Shown here in pieces: positions 36,251-45,217 of a stretch of DNA of 64,000 nucleotides. Under the pieces are notes generated by a model. It did no database searches, was not told the DNA's origin, and worked only from the letters and a program-made list of their open reading frames with translations. Within the stretch, counting starts at the first letter, position 1, and every line of letters begins with the position of its first letter. Both the position numbers and the translations under genes were made by a program. The DNA is from Desulfonatronum thiosulfatophilum (GTDB lineage Bacteria > Desulfobacterota > Desulfovibrionia > Desulfovibrionales > Desulfonatronaceae): NCBI RefSeq assembly GCF_900104215.1, contig NZ_FMXO01000019.1, forward strand, positions 24,151 to 88,150. Reading direction: 5' to 3'.

Positions 36251-36443
36251 TTTGTGTTTCAAATGAACACATTCAAAAATTCTGAACAAGCTGGTGACGG
36301 ATTTCCTCGGGGTTGAGGTCCTTTCCTCGCGGTCATGGGCGGCGTGAGATGCTCCTGCACGGACAATAAAGCACCAAGTCGAGTCATCAGCGCTCATGAC
36401 ACCTGATGTTTAAACCATTGTAACCATTCTGAAAAATTAATCT

Positions 36444-36797
36444 TTAAGAGCAGTAGCGTTGCATTGCCTGGAGATGTTCCGGGCTCATTTTTGTGATCAC
36501 CGCGCTGATCTGAATTGAATAGGTCAGTTTCTCAGCACGATTGGTGAGGCAGGAGGCCACATACTCCGTATCTGCGTCTGAACAACGAAAGCGGATTTTG
36601 GCGGTGACGTTTTCCAGGTCCAATTCTTTCAAATCTTCGTCGTAATCGTAAAGAGCTACGAGCATTCCCTCCATGGAAATATTTCTCACAATTGCTTGTG
36701 ATCTATACACTTTTCCATCTTTTTCCATGTGAATGACTGCTGGCGCCAGTACTTCTTTGCGGGGAGATTTTCGCAGATCCGGATTAGCCTGTTGCAT
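36444..36797 (-). CDS. PilZ-domain protein
   Basis: A 117-residue single PilZ domain starts RKSPRKEVLAPAVIH, where the N-terminal arginines stand for the RxxxR c-di-GMP motif. It continues with VRNISMEGMLVAL, the (D/N)xSxxG motif. The second arginine of RxxxR is not clear, so binding is likely but not certain. It lies between the two sigma-54 activator genes and has its own near-consensus -24/-12 promoter, about 62 bases of leader, and a downstream terminator. It may tie EPS or PEP-CTERM output to c-di-GMP. Confidence 0.85.
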   Translation of the reverse strand: MQQANPDLRKSPRKEVLAPAVIHMEKDGKVYRSQAIVRNISMEGMLVALYDYDEDLKELDLENVTAKIRFRCSDADTEYVASCLTNRAEKLTYSIQISAVITKMSPEHLQAMQRYCS

Positions 36798-36866
36798 TTT
36801 TATTACCTCGATAGCGCTGGGACGTAACGTTGCGGAAATCCGTTATTTCTGGCCTCTGGCGGCCTT

Positions 36867-36884
36867 AAAGCAACAACCATGCCA
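36867..36884 (-). promoter_or_regulatory. Sigma-54 (-24/-12) promoter of the PilZ gene
   Basis: On the minus strand TGGCATG-GTTG-TTGCTTT has GG and GC ten bases apart and matches the RpoN consensus at all key positions except one pyrimidine. The predicted start is near 36859, about 62 bases before the ATG at 36797. Confidence 0.8.
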
Positions 36885-36895
36885 CCAGCAGCTAT

Positions 36896-38347
36896 TTAGC
36901 CAGTATTAATTTCATATCTTGTTTTATGCTTTGTTTTTTGACTGTCGTCATCATCCGCGCCTTGATGAATTGCCGCAGGCGACAGATTGTATTTTTTTAA
37001 GAGATCATACAACGTCGGCCTTGAAACTCCCAGCGATTCCGCAGCCTTGGCGACATTCCCCGTATTATCCTGAAGAGCGGTTTGAACCATTTGCCGTTCC
37101 AGCATCTCCCGACCCTGTCGCAATGTGGTTCCCAAAGACAGTTGAGGACGAGGTGTCGACTTTTCCGACTTTTCCGAAAATCCAAGATCTTCTGGTTCAA
37201 TGAAAGATGTATTGGTCATGATCACGGCACGTTGAATCTTGTTCTCCAATTCCCGCACATTACCCGGCCATTCATAGGATTGCAGGCAGGCTACGGATTC
37301 GGGACTGAAGCCGGCGCTTTTCCGATTCAATTCCCGACAATTTCGCTGCAAAAACAGATTCGATAAAAGAAGAATGTCTTCGCCGCGCTCCCGCAACGGC
37401 GGCAACTCTATAGTCACGACACCAATCCGGTAAAACAGGTCCTCCCGGAATGACCCGTCGGCCATGGCTTGGGCGATGTCGATATTCGTGGCGGAAACGA
37501 TGCGTGCGTCCACCTGGATGTCCTGGCGTCCACCAACCCGCTGAATCACTTTTTCCTGAAGAAAACGGAGCAGTTTGACCTGCAAGGCGAGAGGAAGCTC
37601 GCCGATCTCGTCGAGAAACAGGGTTCCCTGGTGGGCAAACTCAAATTTGCCTTGAGTTCGAGAACTGGCTCCGGTGTAGGCTCCTTTTTCATGTCCAAAT
37701 AGTTCGGATTCCAAAAGATTTTCCGGAATGGCGCCGCAGTTGATGGCCACAAAAGCATTTTTGCGACGCGAACTCTTGGCATGAACGGCTCTAGCCACAA
37801 GCTCCTTGCCTGTTCCTGACTCCCCGGTAATCAGGACGGAGGCTTCGGAATCAGCAACCTTGCGGATGGAGGCAAAGACGTTCTGCATTTTTTGGCACTG
37901 GCCGATGATCCCATGACCATCATCCAGACCATGGCATGATTGGCTGTGCAGGTGGCGGTTTTCTTCTTCCAGGGAGGCAAGGTGAAAGGCCCGCTTAATG
38001 ATGATTCGCAGTTCGTCCAGATCAATGGGCTTGTGATAGAAGTCGTATGCTCCCATTTGCACGGCCTTGAGAGCGTTCTCGTGTCCGTCGTTTCCTGTAA
38101 TGACTATGACTTTTGTGGTATTGGCCTGTTTAAGAATTTCCGAAAGACACCGGAAACCTTCCTCAGAGCTGTCTTCATGAGGAGGCAGCCCCAGGTCCAG
38201 GGTAACCACGTGAGGCTTGTGCTTTCGGAAGAGGTCAAGGGCATGATTCGCGTCAACTGCCAGCGTCAAGCTGTAATCTCGCCCCAGGGCCCACTTGAGC
38301 TGTTTTCGAATGTCTTCGTTGTCGTCAACGACAAGCAGCTTGTTCAT
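36896..38347 (-). CDS. prsR: PrsR, PEP-CTERM-system sigma-54 response regulator
   Basis: The 483-residue regulator has a receiver domain (Asp51 in TLDLGLP, Lys106), a coiled linker, an AAA+ domain and a C-terminal Fis-type helix-turn-helix (AAESLGVSRPTLYDLLKKY). AAA+ motifs include Walker A GESGTGKE at 175-182 and the GAYTGA sigma-54 loop at 222-227, a form common in this group. The N-terminus MNKLLVVDDNEDIRKQLKWALG is typical of PrsR, so the ATG at 38347 is preferred to an upstream ATG at 38407. PrsK at 1-3 kb is the expected kinase. Known relatives activate PEP-CTERM genes with RpoN. Confidence 0.93.
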   Translation of the reverse strand: MNKLLVVDDNEDIRKQLKWALGRDYSLTLAVDANHALDLFRKHKPHVVTLDLGLPPHEDSSEEGFRCLSEILKQANTTKVIVITGNDGHENALKAVQMGAYDFYHKPIDLDELRIIIKRAFHLASLEEENRHLHSQSCHGLDDGHGIIGQCQKMQNVFASIRKVADSEASVLITGESGTGKELVARAVHAKSSRRKNAFVAINCGAIPENLLESELFGHEKGAYTGASSRTQGKFEFAHQGTLFLDEIGELPLALQVKLLRFLQEKVIQRVGGRQDIQVDARIVSATNIDIAQAMADGSFREDLFYRIGVVTIELPPLRERGEDILLLSNLFLQRNCRELNRKSAGFSPESVACLQSYEWPGNVRELENKIQRAVIMTNTSFIEPEDLGFSEKSEKSTPRPQLSLGTTLRQGREMLERQMVQTALQDNTGNVAKAAESLGVSRPTLYDLLKKYNLSPAAIHQGADDDDSQKTKHKTRYEINTG

Positions 38348-38626
38348 GTTTTCGTCCCGGGCGTTACCTCGCACCCGATTTGGAATGGTGCTTAGCGTAA
38401 TCCACATTCCAGAATATTCGGACAGGGTGCAAGATGCGGGTTACTTGGAAACAATAATTTCGAGACCAAGCCGGTTAAAAAAATGTGGAACTTCTCATTT
38501 CGACGAGACCATACTGATTCTCACCATTGATTCATTGATGCCGAAGTGATCATGGACAGGAGGCCATGACTATAGGAGAAGACGGTCAGGAATGAGCGGG
38601 TGCATATTTTTTGTGCATGCTGATAT

Positions 38627-38644
38627 TAGCATGTTTTATGCCAA
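38627..38644 (-). promoter_or_regulatory. Possible sigma-54 promoter upstream of prsR
   Basis: The minus strand reads TTGGCATAAAACATGCTA, with GG-N10-GC spacing and a fair -24 box, but ATGC rather than TTGC at -12. It is about 280 bases before the prsR start. Just next to it is the dyad CATGCT-GATATT-AGCATG. If real, prsR could be autoregulated. Confidence 0.35.
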
Positions 38645-38719
38645 CCCCCAACGATTCAGCATGGCATGTCATCTGGGGGCGAGTCGGACCAATTTACGCC
38701 GTTTCGGATGTTAACCCAT

Positions 38720-38840
38720 GCCAGGATGACATCCCTCGCCTGTCTTCATCCCTATGCCCATCTTCAGCACTATGGGATCAGGCGCGGGATGCCGCAAAGC
38801 CGACGACCGAGTTTGAAAGCCGCAAGTCGAGTAAAGTCGG
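38720..38840. repeat. Structured dispersed repeat, copy 1
   Basis: CATCCCTCGCCTG (38730-38742) pairs with CAGGCGCGGGATG (38779-38791) at 12 of 13 positions. The following AAAGCCGACGACCGAGTTTG-type stretch also occurs, diverged, at 54.6 kb and 55.2 kb. The string CAGCACTATGG is shared with the 55 kb copy. It is non-coding and looks like a repeat family of this genome. Confidence 0.6.
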
Positions 38841-39375
38841 ACCTCAACCGAGGAGTTGCGCAGAGGATCTCCCGTGTTCGAGCAGATGTAAAAAATCCCG
38901 ACAAAACCGGGCAATTGAAAAAAAGCGCGACACATGTGTTTTTTGGGGAATAAATAATGTTATTTGTATAAAAAAACAGGAAGGATGTATTCTCCGAGAG
39001 AACATAATCCCGCATGCTCTCAACGTAAAATCGAGACATGCACTGTAAAAATTTTCGACAACATCCTTGTCTGTACGCATTAATCACGCAAGAATCCAAA
39101 TTTTTCGGACTCGAAGTTCGCCTGCTTACACTTGATGAAATAGCGTGGAATCATTCAAATCCCCATAATGCCGCGACAGCAATCGGTTTTGCCGGCAGCG
39201 GCTTGCAATCCGGACAATAAAGAGCGGCGTGTTCGGCCCTGAGTTTTGATTATGATTTATCAAAAAAATACAAGAATTTCGGCAATTGGCATACATCTTG
39301 AAGATTACTCATCACAATCCGGACGCATTCATCAGGACATTTTTTCTGGTTTGCTGAAGTTTCCAGGACCCAGGA

Positions 39376-42240
39376 ATGTGTCTCTCGCATGACGGGAATT
39401 TCTCCTGGCCGGAAAAACAGACCCCAATTATGATACTCAATACTCCAAAAAATTTCTCTTCAATCCAGCCCCGGGACCGCCTTGCCATGGTTTATTCAAA
39501 CCTGGATGAATTACAGGTCAATAGTCGGGCGCATTGGCTTGGCGCAATGAAAAGGGAAGCGTTTTGCATCAGCATCACGAATCCCGAATCCAATGGCCAC
39601 GCTTGTTTTCAATCGATGCACAAGGAACTGCTGGAACATGGACTGCGCAAAGGTCAAGTCGAGTTCTTCGATCCGCAAAAGTACATGAAGTACGGCAAAC
39701 TGGTATTGCCCGTGTTCTTGGAAAAGCTTGAACAGAAGGTCGAGACAGGCATTCAGCAAGGTTTTCGAGCGGTAGACATTAGTTTTGACATGGTCAGTCT
39801 GCATTTGGTCCTGCAAGAATTGCGGGATTTATTGCAAATCATCACCAATGGGTTTCTGGAACGCCACCCCAGCGCGATCTTGTTTCAGTTTCCACAAGAT
39901 GGCCTACCTTCCGAAACATTCAATACTCTCCTCGAGTTCAGCCCGTTCATTGTTCTTGGGGGACGCATCCGGCGCAACACTCACCCGCTTCCTCTGGAGA
40001 ATTATCCGGCAAAACCAGGGAATCAGGCTCGGGAAGTGTTGCATGTCATTGAACAGTGGAATCAGGTAATGGATCAGAATGCCGCGCTCTTCACTCTGCT
40101 GGACAAGCATGGCCCGGCACTGTGCCTTGTCGATCATCAGGATGAAATAATTCACTGGAACCAGGCATTTGCCGTGCTGACGGGGCTTGGCCAGGACGGC
40201 ATCCGTGCACCGGTTCCCTTCGCTTCCGTGATCGAATCTCCAACGGAGTGCGATGATCTCCCCTCCGACTCGGAACTGCAACGCCGCACCTTTTCCGGAA
40301 AAATCAGAACTCGCGACGACAAGGAAGGCCCGGTAACGCTGTACATTCATCACATGCCCGAAACGGCTGGAAGAAATTTCTGGAACAGGCTTGTGGTCGT
40401 TCGTGGACATGATTCTCCAACATTGGATCAGGACGGAGAGGATCAATCCGAGTTGCAGTACAGGCGCTTATTCGAGATGTCGCGGCGCGGTCTGGTCAGA
40501 GTGTCGGCCGGCGGAGTCATCCTCCATGTCAACCAGACTTTTGCGGATATGCTGGGATATAAAAACCAGGAGGGGTTGCGGGGACAGGACATGAACTGGT
40601 GGAAGAGGAGTTGCGTCTCGGCCAATCAGTGCCGTGCAATGTTCCAGAAATTCCAAGAACATGGGTCGGTTTCCAAATATGAGATGGAAATGCTTGCCGC
40701 GGATGGACAATCTCGCTTGTTGCAGTTTGACGGCTTCTCCGCGGGCAAGCGGGATGATCCGGGTTGCTCCTTCATTGCCGTTGTCGAAGATGTCACGGAG
40801 CAGAAAAGTTCAGATCAGAAACTGCTGCATCAGGCCTTTCACGACCATCTCACGGGCCTGCCCAACAAGGCTCTGCTCATGGACAGGATCGACATGGCCC
40901 TGCAGCAGGCCAAACGCAAAAAAGACAGCCTGTTCGCCCTGGCCTTTCTGGACATCGATAATTTCAAGACCGTGAACGACAGGTATGGCCATCTTCTGGC
41001 CGACCAACTGCTGGTCAAAATATCACAAGTTATCGCGAATTCCGTGCGCAACGTGGACACGGTCTCCCGATTCGGCGGTGATGAGTTTGTCGCCCTGCTG
41101 GATGGCATAGAGGATGAAAGCGAGGCCATGAGCATTCTGAACCGAATTCGCGAGGGCCTGTCCATTCCTTTCCCGGTCAACGGACAGCGGGGGATCGTCT
41201 GCACCGTGAGCATTGGCTTGGTTCTATCCATGGGATACACCTCGGCCACGGAGATGTTGCGGGATGCCGACATGGCCATGTACAAAGCCAAAACGCAGAA
41301 TAAGGGCGGGATCCATCTTCTGAGGCCCACTTCCGGACGATTGGCTCACCGACGCGACACGCTCATGAATGATATCTCCAGAGCCTTGGATCATGGTGAA
41401 TTCTGGCTCCATTACCAGCCGATCTATCAAATCAACGGCAACAGAATAATCGGATTTGAGGCCTTGATTCGCTGGAAACACCCCAAGCTCGGCTTGCTGC
41501 TTCCGGACGAGTTTCTCCCTTTGGCCGAGAAAAACGGCCAAATCATCCCATTGACCCATTGGGTGCTCGGCGATGCGTGCTCACAGATGCGCACCTGGCA
41601 GCTGAACTACACCTCCGAGCCGCCGCTGACCATCAGCGTCAACCTTTTTCTGGATCAATTCTCAACCCCCGGTCTCGTGGAAAGCGTTCAGTCCGTGCTC
41701 GAGGCCACGGGGTTGGATGAACGAAGCCTGAAGCTCGAATTCTCGGGCAAGGCATTGGCGATTACGGAAAATATCGGCGAGTTGCTCATCAGGCTGAAGG
41801 AGTTGGACGTTCAGCTCTCCATCGATGACTTTGGCCTCGGCTGCTCAGCCTTGCTGCATCTTCAACGATATCCTTTCGTGCCCATCGACAATCTCAAGAT
41901 CGACCGCTCGGTGATAGGCAGGTTGACCGATAGCAATGATTATCTTGAAATGGTCTGGACCACGATCATGCTCGCCCATAGTCTCGGGATAGAAGTTGTT
42001 GCCGAAGGCGTGGAGACACGTCAGCAGTTGTCTCTGCTGCAGGAAATGAACTGCGATTACGCCCAGGGGTATCTGTTCTCCAAGCCCCTGGAGAGCAGGC
42101 TAGCGGGGAAGCTGCTGCACAAAAATCTCCAGAATCCACACTACGCGTTTCCACGGGCGAAAAACCTCGCACCGGAGCGTAAAACACTTGAACCGGGGAT
42201 GTATCGGAATATACCAGATGAACAACATTTCCTCATATGA
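39376..42240 (+). CDS. Diguanylate cyclase/phosphodiesterase: MEDS-like, PAS, PAS, GGDEF, EAL
   Basis: This 954-residue protein has no membrane helix. Residues 30-220 resemble the MEDS sensory domain. Two PAS domains follow (about 245-350 and 365-480). The GGDEF domain has an intact RFGGDEF at 567-571. The EAL domain has EALIRW at 695, DDFGLG and EGVET, but the usual E-x-T-E motif reads EFSGK. The cyclase should be active, while phosphodiesterase activity is less sure. With the PilZ gene it gives the locus a c-di-GMP branch. AGGA about eight bases upstream supports 39376; an ATG at 39430 is an alternative. The stop overlaps the next gene by 23 bases. Confidence 0.87.
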   Translation: MCLSHDGNFSWPEKQTPIMILNTPKNFSSIQPRDRLAMVYSNLDELQVNSRAHWLGAMKREAFCISITNPESNGHACFQSMHKELLEHGLRKGQVEFFDPQKYMKYGKLVLPVFLEKLEQKVETGIQQGFRAVDISFDMVSLHLVLQELRDLLQIITNGFLERHPSAILFQFPQDGLPSETFNTLLEFSPFIVLGGRIRRNTHPLPLENYPAKPGNQAREVLHVIEQWNQVMDQNAALFTLLDKHGPALCLVDHQDEIIHWNQAFAVLTGLGQDGIRAPVPFASVIESPTECDDLPSDSELQRRTFSGKIRTRDDKEGPVTLYIHHMPETAGRNFWNRLVVVRGHDSPTLDQDGEDQSELQYRRLFEMSRRGLVRVSAGGVILHVNQTFADMLGYKNQEGLRGQDMNWWKRSCVSANQCRAMFQKFQEHGSVSKYEMEMLAADGQSRLLQFDGFSAGKRDDPGCSFIAVVEDVTEQKSSDQKLLHQAFHDHLTGLPNKALLMDRIDMALQQAKRKKDSLFALAFLDIDNFKTVNDRYGHLLADQLLVKISQVIANSVRNVDTVSRFGGDEFVALLDGIEDESEAMSILNRIREGLSIPFPVNGQRGIVCTVSIGLVLSMGYTSATEMLRDADMAMYKAKTQNKGGIHLLRPTSGRLAHRRDTLMNDISRALDHGEFWLHYQPIYQINGNRIIGFEALIRWKHPKLGLLLPDEFLPLAEKNGQIIPLTHWVLGDACSQMRTWQLNYTSEPPLTISVNLFLDQFSTPGLVESVQSVLEATGLDERSLKLEFSGKALAITENIGELLIRLKELDVQLSIDDFGLGCSALLHLQRYPFVPIDNLKIDRSVIGRLTDSNDYLEMVWTTIMLAHSLGIEVVAEGVETRQQLSLLQEMNCDYAQGYLFSKPLESRLAGKLLHKNLQNPHYAFPRAKNLAPERKTLEPGMYRNIPDEQHFLI

Positions 42241-43267
42241 CCGTATCCAGAATGAACTGCGACACAACCCGAAAACCTGGCTCGTCACCGGTGTAGCCGG
42301 CTTCATCGGCTCCAACCTGCTGGAAACCCTGCTCCGATTGGACCAACAGGTGGTCGGCCTGGACAATTTCTCCACCGGCTACCAGAAGAATCTGGATGAA
42401 GTTCGAGACACCGTCTCTCCCGAGCAATGGAAAAAATTCCGGTTCATGGAGGCGGACATCCGTGATGCCGGAGCCTGCGGCCATGCTGTCTCCAATGTGA
42501 ACTACGTGCTGCATCAGGCGGCTCTCGGGAGTGTTCCGCGATCCTTAGAAGATCCCATTGAAGCCAATGAAAACAACATCACCGGTTTCCTGAACATGAT
42601 CACAGCCGCGCGGGATGCCGGAGCAGAGCGCTTCGTCTATGCCGCTTCCAGTTCAACATACGGTGATCATCCGGGTCTGCCCAAGCGTGAGGACGCTATC
42701 GGAAAACCGCTTTCTCCCTATGCCGTGACGAAATACGTGAACGAGTTGTATGCCGAGGTTTACTCGAGCTGTTACGGCTTCCACAGCATCGGCCTTCGCT
42801 ACTTCAACATCTTTGGCCCGCGACAGGACCCCGATGGAGCCTATGCCGCGGTAATTCCCAAATGGTTCGCGGCATTGCTGCAAAGTCAGGAGCCGTTCAT
42901 TAACGGAGACGGAGAGACCAGCCGGGATTTTTGCTATGTGGACAACGCCGTGCAAGCCAATATTCTGGCCGCCTGTTCCAGCCAAGAGGAAGCCCTGAAC
43001 CAGGTCTACAACGTGGCTTTCGGCCAACGCACGACTCTGAATGAGCTGTTCGGGTTCATCCGCGATCTGGTTGCGGCGCACCACCCTGCCGCCGCTGAAA
43101 TCAAACCCCAATACCGGGACTTCCGAGCCGGCGACGTGCGCCATTCCCTCGCGGACATCGCCAAGGCCGCCCGCTTGCTGGGCTTTCATCCGAAATACTC
43201 GGTCCATGACGGCCTGAATATGGCCGCCCAATGGTATGTCCGCTCGATGGGCGCTGGTCAATCGTAA
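42218..43267 (+). CDS. tviC: UDP-N-acetylhexosamine(uronate) C4-epimerase (WbpP/TviC type)
   Basis: The 349-residue extended SDR is very close to TviC/WbpP over its whole length: [46 protein letters not shown], the catalytic Tyr/Lys in [14 protein letters not shown], and [15 protein letters not shown]. It should interconvert UDP-GlcNAc and UDP-GalNAc, or the matching uronates as TviC does in Vi antigen synthesis. Which substrate cannot be told. No UDP-GlcNAc 6-dehydrogenase is in the window. The ATG at 42218 overlaps the GGDEF-EAL gene. Confidence 0.92.
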   Translation: MNNISSYDRIQNELRHNPKTWLVTGVAGFIGSNLLETLLRLDQQVVGLDNFSTGYQKNLDEVRDTVSPEQWKKFRFMEADIRDAGACGHAVSNVNYVLHQAALGSVPRSLEDPIEANENNITGFLNMITAARDAGAERFVYAASSSTYGDHPGLPKREDAIGKPLSPYAVTKYVNELYAEVYSSCYGFHSIGLRYFNIFGPRQDPDGAYAAVIPKWFAALLQSQEPFINGDGETSRDFCYVDNAVQANILAACSSQEEALNQVYNVAFGQRTTLNELFGFIRDLVAAHHPAAAEIKPQYRDFRAGDVRHSLADIAKAARLLGFHPKYSVHDGLNMAAQWYVRSMGAGQS

Positions 43268-43485
43268 GAGAGATCCTGAATCAAGGAGTCGCGACGCCAC
43301 CTTGCCGGATGAAAGGAAGTCGCACATGAATATGCCTCAAGGTTTGCTTCGCCTCTTTTTCCGGATGTCCGACATCAAAAAGCGCCGGTTCTTGGCTGTA
43401 TTTATTGATCATTGGGATTGCGAAGGACCTTTTGAGAAATCAGCTCGACTGGCGTTGAAAAGCGGTTTTGATAGGATTTTTCTTC

Positions 43486-44373
43486 ATGGAGCAGGGATAC
43501 AATTCGAATTTGCATCATCAAGAGCGCCGACGAACAATACGGATCCGGCGTTCAGCCCTGCTCAGAGCGAACCTGGACGACATCAATCGTCCCAGCATCA
43601 AGATCGCGGAAACCAAGCAAGAACTGGAACAGGCGTATGCTCTGGTCTATAAGGAATATCTCGAACAAGGATACATCAAACCTCATCCTTCAAAACTCGC
43701 CTACAATATCTACAATTTCTTGCCATCCACTTGCGTATACATCTTTAAAAGCTATTTGACGGTTATTTCCACCCTGACTCAGATTGCGGACAGCTCGGAA
43801 TTCGGGCTTCCCATGGACGCTCTGTACCGGAAAGAAGTCGATCGGTTGCGCAACCAGGGCAGGTTCGTAACCGAACTGTCGGCTTTGGCGACCCCAAAAG
43901 AGATGCGCTGGTGCAACTTGATGATCTACCTAGCCAAAACCATGTTCGAATATTCCAAGCTGACCATGGTCAATGACATATGCATCATGGTCAACCCCAA
44001 GCATGTGCGCTTTTACAAAGCCATCCTCCTTTTTGAAGATTTTGGGAAAGAGAAATTTTATCCCGCGGTTAATGCTCCGGCGATTGCACTGCGCATAAAC
44101 TTCGACAAGATCGATAAACGGTTGAATCAGGTTTACAAGGATTATGATTTTGAAAGCAACCTGTACAATTTCTTTTGCAAAATGAACAATACCACGCAGA
44201 CTCTTTACGTGGACAGAATTTTTGCCAACAGGTGTTCACCCATGAATGAAGAAACATTCCTGTATTTCGTAAACCTAAAACCAAGGATCTTTGATAAACT
44301 GCCGCCGAAACAGATAGAATACTTTCACAAACTGTATCCGAGTCTGAAGTTGAACAAGCCAATCATAAAATAG
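43486..44373 (+). CDS. PEP-CTERM/exosortase-associated acyltransferase (FeeM-like GNAT fold)
   Basis: This protein of about 295 residues resembles N-acyl amino acid synthase FeeM and the exosortase-associated acyltransferases. It has an autoinducer-synthase-like N-terminal part (QAYALVYKEYLEQGY), the substrate-site-like block GRFVTELSALATPKEMRW and DICIMVNPKHVRFYK. Relatives move a long acyl chain from acyl-ACP to an amine. The acceptor in exosortase systems is unknown. The ATG at 43486 has TAGGA nine bases upstream; a TTG at 43468 is less likely. Confidence 0.87.
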   Translation: MEQGYNSNLHHQERRRTIRIRRSALLRANLDDINRPSIKIAETKQELEQAYALVYKEYLEQGYIKPHPSKLAYNIYNFLPSTCVYIFKSYLTVISTLTQIADSSEFGLPMDALYRKEVDRLRNQGRFVTELSALATPKEMRWCNLMIYLAKTMFEYSKLTMVNDICIMVNPKHVRFYKAILLFEDFGKEKFYPAVNAPAIALRINFDKIDKRLNQVYKDYDFESNLYNFFCKMNNTTQTLYVDRIFANRCSPMNEETFLYFVNLKPRIFDKLPPKQIEYFHKLYPSLKLNKPIIK

Positions 44374-44405
44374 GGACCACATCAGGGAATTATTGGAAGT
44401 CTATC

Positions 44406-45182
44406 ATGAAGAAAATCATCACGTATCTCTTTGTATTGATGTTAATGCCTTTTTCAACTCTGGCGACCGAACATGCCCCCCCCTCCGGTCGGGAACTTGC
44501 TCAGCGGGTTCATGATCGGGATGTCGGGCAGGATTCGCAGAGTCGAGTGGTCATGGAACTTATCAGCCCTGGGAGTCAAAGACGGGTTCGCGAGATGACG
44601 ATGCTGACCAAAGAGGACGGACCGATCCGGAAATCATTCATTCGCTTCACAGCGCCGGCGGACATCAGAGGAACCGGTTTTCTCTCCATCGAGGATGGCC
44701 GGGGCTCGACGGAACAATTCATTTTTTTGCCCGCCCTGAACCGCACACGGCGCATTGCCGCCTCCCAGAAGGGGCGCAGTTTCGTGAATACGGATTTCAC
44801 CTATGAGGATATGGAACGCCGTCCTGTGGACGAGTCCGAACATCAACTCGCGGGCAGTGAAGATCTCGAAGGAGTAGCCGTCTGGATTCTGGAAAGCAGA
44901 CCCAAGCCGGACAGCGATTCACTGTACGGGCTGCTCCGAATCTGGGTTGCCCAGGAATTGGATGTGCCCTTGAAAATCGACTATTTCGACAAGCAGGATC
45001 AGCATATCAAGCAATACCGCGTCTTGCGCCTGGAGGACATCCAGGGAATATGGACTGAAACCGAGGTCGTCATGGAAGATCTGACCTCCGGCCACAGCAC
45101 CATCCTGGCAACCAAGGAGATCGAATACAATCTGGGTTTGGCGGACAGCCTGTTCACTCAGCAGAATCTTGAGAGATGGTAA
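44406..45182 (+). CDS. Outer-membrane lipoprotein-sorting (LolA-like) protein
   Basis: The 258-residue secreted protein has a signal peptide (1-21) and a LolA-like half-barrel of the TP_0789/YdbC-like type: RVVMELISPGSQRRVREM, FIRFTAPADIRGTGFLSIE, and a hydrophobic floor near NTDFTYEDMERRP. Relatives are commonly encoded beside MMPL/RND exporters and bind lipids in the periplasm. It is followed by a beta-barrel gene, and an RND exporter converges from the other side, so a lipid-handling role is inferred. GGAAG precedes the start. Confidence 0.87.
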   Translation: MKKIITYLFVLMLMPFSTLATEHAPPSGRELAQRVHDRDVGQDSQSRVVMELISPGSQRRVREMTMLTKEDGPIRKSFIRFTAPADIRGTGFLSIEDGRGSTEQFIFLPALNRTRRIAASQKGRSFVNTDFTYEDMERRPVDESEHQLAGSEDLEGVAVWILESRPKPDSDSLYGLLRIWVAQELDVPLKIDYFDKQDQHIKQYRVLRLEDIQGIWTETEVVMEDLTSGHSTILATKEIEYNLGLADSLFTQQNLERW

Positions 45183-45217
45183 AATGAAAATAGTCTTGTA
45201 ATAAGTGTGAAACATAT

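Larger units (their letters stand above)
38348..39375. other. Divergent intergenic region, about 1 kb
   Basis: It lies between prsR (minus) and the GGDEF-EAL gene (plus) and holds no gene I can support. It contains a candidate -24/-12 promoter towards prsR (38627-38644), a repeat element (38720-38840) and an AT-rich stretch (38930-39060). A TTGGCATACATCTTGA string at 39286-39301 points at the GGDEF gene but has GA in place of GC at -12. Confidence 0.6.

Noticed and set aside
36191..36397. A 68-codon minus-strand frame containing the shared palindromic segment, with a similar short peptide (CNT-x-VACN) readable at 55.58 kb
   Set aside because: The peptide similarity covers only about nine residues and follows from the DNA match. 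The flanking residues differ, so I treat it as a DNA motif.
39286..39301. TTGGCATACATCTTGA as a sigma-54 promoter for the GGDEF-EAL gene
   Set aside because: The -12 element is GA, not GC; one key base is missing.
43326..43652. A frame starting MNMPQGLLRLFF with a good AAGGAAG ribosome-like site
   Set aside because: It runs out of frame through the first third of the well-supported FeeM-like gene, and its second half is low-complexity without homology. The ribosome site is probably chance.
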